Assembly: GCA_030734395.1 (NCBI GenBank)
Contig: JAUZTG010000041.1
Span: forward strand, 1,178,001-1,242,000
Direction of reading: 5' to 3'
From: Sarocladium kiliense
Taxonomy: Eukaryota > Ascomycota > Sordariomycetes > Hypocreales > Sarocladiaceae
Length of the DNA stretch: 64,000 bases
The stretch's first letter is position 1; every line of letters starts with the position of its first letter. Shown here piece after piece: positions 59,543 to 64,000 of this stretch. The translations under genes were made by a program, and so were the position numbers. The notes beneath the pieces are model-generated. The model was given only the letters and a program-made list of their open reading frames with translations. It did not search any database and had not been told where the DNA came from.

Positions 59543-60007
59543 GCAAGTTGCGAGTGCGTGATGCAACAGCAGACAACTCAGACGAAGCTACTACATCAGC
59601 AGGCTTTTGTTGAGGGAGTGTTGAGACATGGATCCGGATTTCTATACGCCACAGCGAAAGGCAGGGGAGGAAGGAGTGTTCATGCCTCGCTGCAGAGGCG
59701 CCTAATACGAGCGGACTTGCTAGATGACACTGGTTCACCGCGCATAAGGCTTGCTCAGTCAATACAAATGGCAGCGGAGGATAAGGACTGCTATAATTAT
59801 GATATGATAGCGCTGTAACGGGAACTAATAGGGCAGCAAGCAGGATAACGAGCGATACCGAGAATGACAGCGAGCAAAACAGTCAGCACAATAGCGAGCT
59901 AATGAACAGCATCGAAGGGTTTGATTCTTACAGCACAGACGTCCTGACTGTTCTATCTTCTTCTGAGACCTCTCCGCCTTCCCCTACCACGAAAACATAT
60001 TGCAGCC
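59543..60007. other. Spacer with an unassigned Ser/Thr-rich open frame
   Basis: On the plus strand a frame lacking an early ATG runs from about 59800 to a TGA at about 60052. It encodes an Asn/Ser/Thr/Pro-rich tail (TENDSEQNSQHNSELMNSIE, SSSETSPPSPTTKTY). It overlaps the 3' end of the MFS gene on the other strand. It may be a terminal exon of the F-box-like gene; no convincing splice path was found. Confidence 0.35.
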
Positions 60008-61820
60008 CTACATCTCCATCTCAAACACCCGAGAGTTTCTTGTATACCATCTGAGCTTCCTTCCCCAGAGCCACAGTGGCAGCGCGAACAGAACGGGTCC
60101 AGCAGTCAAGGCTAGCTGGATCATAGCTGGGGTGATATTGCCCATCTTCTCTGTCACGTCGGGAACCCAGTAGCTCATCGAGAACCCGCACGTGTTCTTG
60201 ACTACCGTAGCCACGACCATGATTTCACCTGCCACTGGTTTATAACTATCGATAGCATAAGCAATCGCAATAGCTGGTGCAGCCGTGATACACATTCCGC
60301 TGATACCATATCCAACCACAACGAGTATTGGCCAGTCCCACAGATGCTGTTCCGCTAAGCCACCGATTGTCACGGCAATGATACTGAGGGCAAAATAGGG
60401 TACGAGCGTAGGAAGACGCATTTCTGGCTGGCGGATCCCGTCGTTAACTCGCGTGGCCCGACTGGCAATCCAGTCGGACAGTGGCCCTCCCGTTGCTAAA
60501 CCAACCAGACCGCCAACGACAAATGCAAAGTTTGAATACCCAACTGCGGAAACGCTGAAGTTGTATGGTTCTTCTCCTAGAACCGCGGACTGAGTCAAGT
60601 TCCAGAGTAGTAGCAAGTTTGCAAATCCAGCGACTGTGGTAGCGGCCCAGAAGACGATTGGAAAAGCGAAGATACGGACTGAGGTGACGATGTCCTTGAA
60701 TATGAATGACTTCCAGGCTGGATCTGGCTTCGAGAAGAGGTTGAATTGTTTCCTAGAAGGGCGACCAGTTCCGATCCTCTGAGATTGATCCGTGGCCTCC
60801 GCGTCTGGGCTTTCCTCTTGGTGTGCTGAAGATTCGCGCCTTCTCTTTTCGGGCGGGCTGTTGGTTCCTTGAGATGGAGCTGTAACATCTGAAGTTGCTA
60901 ACCCATCGATCCGAGAAAATTTGGTCTCAGGGAAGAAGAAGATGAGTGAGAGTACATTCAATAATGTCAGTCCCAAAGATAGCCAGAAGAAACTCCGCCA
61001 GCCATGCCTCGAGGCAATTGCCCCGGAGATGATGGGCCCAATGAACAACCCCAGAAAGTATGTGAAGCTGGAACGTGATGTTAGAAAGACAGATCCTGAT
61101 CTCAAGGTCTGGGATTCGGCCAGGGGTCACTTACAAATACACGCCCATCCAGACACCACGTTCGTGAAGAAAGAACAAATCACAAATCACCTGCACGGCC
61201 ATAGTTTCACTCGTAGCTGTCGCAAATCCATTCACCACCCTGGCACCGATGAGACTCTTGTAGGACTTGGCTTCCGCCTCCCAGATGCAGCTCCCGACCG
61301 CGAGCAGCGCGAGAAAGATGCTTGTTGGTCGACGGCCAAAGATGTTGGACGCAGGGACAATGATGAAGTTTGCGTAACCGAGAGCAAGGACGCAGGATCC
61401 GGTGATGAGGTTGAGTTGTGTCTGGTCTAAATCGAACTCGGCGGCGAGCAGAGGGAACATGGGCGCCACAGATAGAGCTGAGGCGACTGTTACCCAGCAG
61501 TAGGTAATCTGAACGAAGATAGCCAGGACTGTTTCTCGATCTGTGTAAGCATGAGATGCACGCAATGCAATAGTGACAACGTACATTTCCAGGTGCGTTT
61601 CCAGTTCAGGGGGTCTTCCGGGTCATCCGATGGACGTGGGATAAGGCTAAGGGTGGAGGACTGTCAATATGTTGCAGTCCAAGACAGAGAAGCAGTAGAC
61701 ATGGCCTTACACCTGATTGCTCTTCGGGCCATGGGCGAAATGTATGTTCCCCACGTCCTTCATGATTTCGGTCCCCGGGACTTGCTCGACCCCGAGGTTC
61801 TTGAAGGCCAGGTCTTCCAT
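60008..61820 (-). CDS. Major facilitator superfamily transporter
   Basis: Plasma-membrane or organelle MFS transporter of the fungal DHA1-like/multidrug type. Exons are 61713-61820, 61585-61660, 61135-61540 and 60008-61067 (phases 0, 1, 2), giving 549 residues. The cytoplasmic N-terminus contains the typical LIPRPSDDPEDPLNWKRTWK. The membrane domains follow (TVLAIFVQITYCWVTVASALSVAPMFP, GYANFIIVPASNIFGRRPT with the loop 2-3 motif, ARVVNGFATATSETMAVQVICDLFFLHERG, LGLFIGPIISGAIASRHGWRSFFW). A long polar loop between helices 6 and 7 holds PPEKRRRESSAHQEESPDAE. The second half carries GGLVGLATGGPLSDWIASR. The substrate is unknown. It is divergent from the zinc alcohol dehydrogenase, suggesting linked function. 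Confidence 0.92.
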
Positions 61821-62699
61821 TGTGACGTTTGCAAGTTGACAGTGATTGCAGCTTGTTCTTGGGTCTTGTTCAAGGTTACCTTAACGAAGGCATGTGTTGA
61901 ATATGCTGGGTGCAAGGCGAGAAGATCCATAACACTTTCCAGCCTTGAGACTGTTCTCGACAAGCCATCTTATAGGGGCTTTCGCCGACGACCACACTGC
62001 ATCCAACTGCGCAAGCGCATGTATGGTGTTGGGAGGTACAACGTCGTCTAGGTCGTCAGCAACTTGAAGATAGCGCACGCCACAATTCAGATCATCAAGG
62101 CATGTTACCTATCTCCCCGCCGCTTCATTCAGTTCCCCAGATGTTCGGATAGCTTAGCTTACCCCACAGCTTCCCCACGATTCAGTCGGTGTGAAGGACG
62201 ACTATTGTAAGCAGGGCTACGTATTCCAGTCCGATGATGGGTTCAAGTTCAAGCCGCTAACAAGTCGATGTCTTATCTCCCCGCTTTGCACTAGAACTCA
62301 ATGATCTTGAGTTCGTTTTGCACCATAGCTTCCCCGCACCACTATTGATCCTGCGTAGAGCCGTCCCTTCAGTTATGTGCATTATGTTCTCCTCAATAGC
62401 CAGCCAGACATAGTACAGAACGAGGATGGCAGCGTTATCTCCCCGGAAGCTAGCAACACATTCGGCTACGCGGGCCAGCTTCTACGATTAGGCTACACAG
62501 AAAAGCGCCATACAATGATCTTGAAGAAACAAGGAAGAGAGCCTCCCTAGGATTATACCTACGAGCGGATGGTGTCAATGTCCATTCCTTGGTGCCCTAT
62601 CTACATCACGAGGTTGTGTCCGCGTTGACTTTCCATAATCACGAACCAGAGACCGTCAAATGCCCTTCTGAGAACCGATATCGCGGTTGGCAGTGCGAA
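61821..62699. promoter_or_regulatory. Divergent MFS / alcohol dehydrogenase promoter with repeated GC boxes
   Basis: 879 bp between divergent start codons. CCCC(G/A)(C/G) boxes fitting the CreA/Mig1-type consensus (CYCCRS) stand at 62115, 62173, 62280, 62333 and 62441. They are preceded alternately by TATCT and AGCTT. Positions 1, 3 and 5 are about 160-165 bp apart, and 2 and 4 are 160 bp apart. This suggests a degenerate ~160-bp tandem repeat. Confidence 0.5.
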
Positions 62700-63998
62700 A
62701 TGCCATTCCAAAAAGCCCTCTGGGTTACTAGTCCAGGACCCAATGACAGTGTCGAGCTGAAAGATGGTGTGCCTGTCCCTGAACCCGGCCCTGGACAGGT
62801 CCTGGTTCGAATACAATACAGCGGTCTTTGGTATGTAATGAAGACAGCTGTTCAGCAATCGGAACCTCCCGCAAAGTGTTGCCCTCTCATTTTGATAAAG
62901 TCACTCAGATGTTTACAACATAACCGGCGCTCACCCAATGGAGACCAACGTCCCTGGGCACGAAGGAGTAGGAATCATCGTCAAACTTGGGAGAGGAGTC
63001 GATAGCTCCAAGTGTAGCCTTGGTCAACGCGTTGGGATTAAATGGATCAATGAGACCTGTAGGCAATGCGAGATCTGCGAGCGAGACGAGACGGCCTGTC
63101 CGTCACAGCACAACTCGGGCCGGGATCGTCCAGGAACTTTGCAGCAGTATGCTTGCGTCGCAGCAGACCATGCCTCACCAATTCCTGATGGGCTCCCGGG
63201 GCATTTAGCTGCCCCATTGCTATGTGGTAAGCAGCGCGAATGCTCTGAAAGATTGTGTGCAGGCATTGATGAACATGCTATAGCCGGACTCACCATGTTC
63301 TCGGCTATTCGAAGAAGTAACACTAGAAAAGGTGACTTCCTTGTCATCACTGGTGCTGGTGGTGGACTTGGACATTTGTGAGTCTATTCTTTACTTCGAT
63401 ATGCGTTTCTTGCTAAGAGCATCCTATAGAGGGATCCAAATTGCTGCACATCAAGGACGACGAGTCATCTCAATTGATGCGTAAGTCAAAGTCCGGCAAC
63501 GTGAAAACCTAGATACTGATTTGAACGCTTTCCAGAGAAAACAAACGCAACTTCTGCCTTGACATAGGCTCCTCACACTTCTTCGCCTTTGACGACCCCG
63601 ACCTCGAATCCAGCTTGCAACAGCTCACAGGCCACGGTGGCGCCCATGCTGCCATCTGCTGCGCAGGTAACCCTCAAAGCTACACATCGTCCCTTCGATT
63701 GCTTCGTCGGGGTGGTGTTTTGGTCTGTGTTGGGTTGCCTGCAGACACTTCGTATCAATTACCAATAGGTCCATTCGATATGGTTGTCAAAGGTCTCAAG
63801 ATCGTGGGTTCGTCTGTTGGGACTGAGGAAGAGCTCCAGGAGCTGCTGAAGTTGGGTGAAAGTGGGAAAGTCGTGGCACAGACGGAGGTCATGCCTTTTG
63901 GTCGTTTCCAAGAAGCGATCGATAAAGTCGCGAGGTCGAATGTGATGGGGAGGATCGTCTTGAAGATAGATGGAGAGGGTGCGCTGGGTCGTCCGTGA
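62700..63998 (+). CDS. Zinc-dependent alcohol dehydrogenase (MDR family)
   Basis: NAD(P)-dependent medium-chain alcohol dehydrogenase of the fungal Adh1/propanol-preferring type. Exons are 62700-62830, 62901-63226, 63284-63377, 63430-63480 and 63536-63998, all junctions in frame, 354 residues. Catalytic zinc ligands are Cys44 (GLCHSD), His64/Glu65 (GHEGVG) and Cys152 (LLCAG). Structural-zinc cysteines are 97, 100, 103 and 110 (C-x2-C-x2-C-x7-C). The nucleotide-binding fold has ITGAGGGLGHLG (175-186), and the C-terminal half carries GLPADTSYQLPIGPFDMVVKGLKIVGSSVGT. The TGA stop lies two bases from the window end. The start ATG 62700 has context GAAATGC. Divergent from the MFS gene. Confidence 0.93.
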
Positions 63999-64000
63999 TG

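Noticed and set aside
59558..59818. 86-codon plus-strand frame after the F-box-like gene as its own gene
   Set aside because: No recognisable product, and no splice path to the F-box-like frame that avoids stops was found.

Overview
The window is nuclear DNA of a filamentous ascomycete (Pezizomycotina). The evidence is short GT-AG introns of about 50-100 nt, several Zn2Cys6 regulators, a fungal TRP-like (ML-domain) channel, a cyanovirin-N-type secreted protein, a cysteine-rich GPI-anchored surface protein and CT-rich leaders upstream of the genes. The class (for example Dothideomycetes or Sordariomycetes) cannot be fixed by reading alone. Gene spans below run from start to stop codon, and intron coordinates were worked out from splice consensus and reading frame.

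Layout: 1-10 kb, three minus-strand genes: a TRP-like channel cut by the left edge, a MutL-family (Mlh2-like) gene with one in-frame TAG, and a CDF cation transporter. 10-15 kb, gene-poor, then a large low-complexity protein (14.8-17.7 kb). 18-21 kb, lumazine synthase, tRNA-Thr(UGU) and a GPI-anchored protein. 23.6-30 kb, a compact four-gene group: HpcH/HpaI aldolase, Zn2Cys6 regulator, aspartate-aminotransferase-fold enzyme and phosphonopyruvate hydrolase/PEP-mutase-family enzyme. 30.6-36 kb, CVNH lectin, F-box protein and cystathionine gamma-lyase. 38-44 kb, Zn2Cys6 regulator, Rpf2 and Pex5. 43.8-52.7 kb, about 9 kb with no supportable gene. 52.7-60 kb, bHLH factor, Zn2Cys6 factor and a small F-box-like protein. 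60-64 kb, a divergent MFS transporter / zinc alcohol dehydrogenase pair.

The main discovery candidate is the 23.6-30 kb group. Its last gene matches bacterial phosphonopyruvate hydrolase rather than PEP mutase at the diagnostic gating loop (EDK-x5-SS instead of EDK-x5-NS). It shares a 349-bp divergent promoter with an aspartate-aminotransferase paralogue whose substrate-loop sequence departs from the housekeeping form. The two make a chemically coherent route: phosphonoalanine (the phosphonate analogue of aspartate) to phosphonopyruvate, then to pyruvate plus phosphate. A dedicated regulator and a second PEP/pyruvate-barrel enzyme (the aldolase) sit in the same group. The inference is a eukaryotic phosphonate-catabolic gene cluster.

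Other points of interest are the MutL-family in-frame TAG (nonsense allele, missed intron, or RNA-edited codon), a ~160-bp spaced GC-box repeat between the MFS and ADH genes, a candidate shared CGG-x2-CGG element in the two promoters of the phosphonate group, and a 14-nt first coding exon in RPF2.
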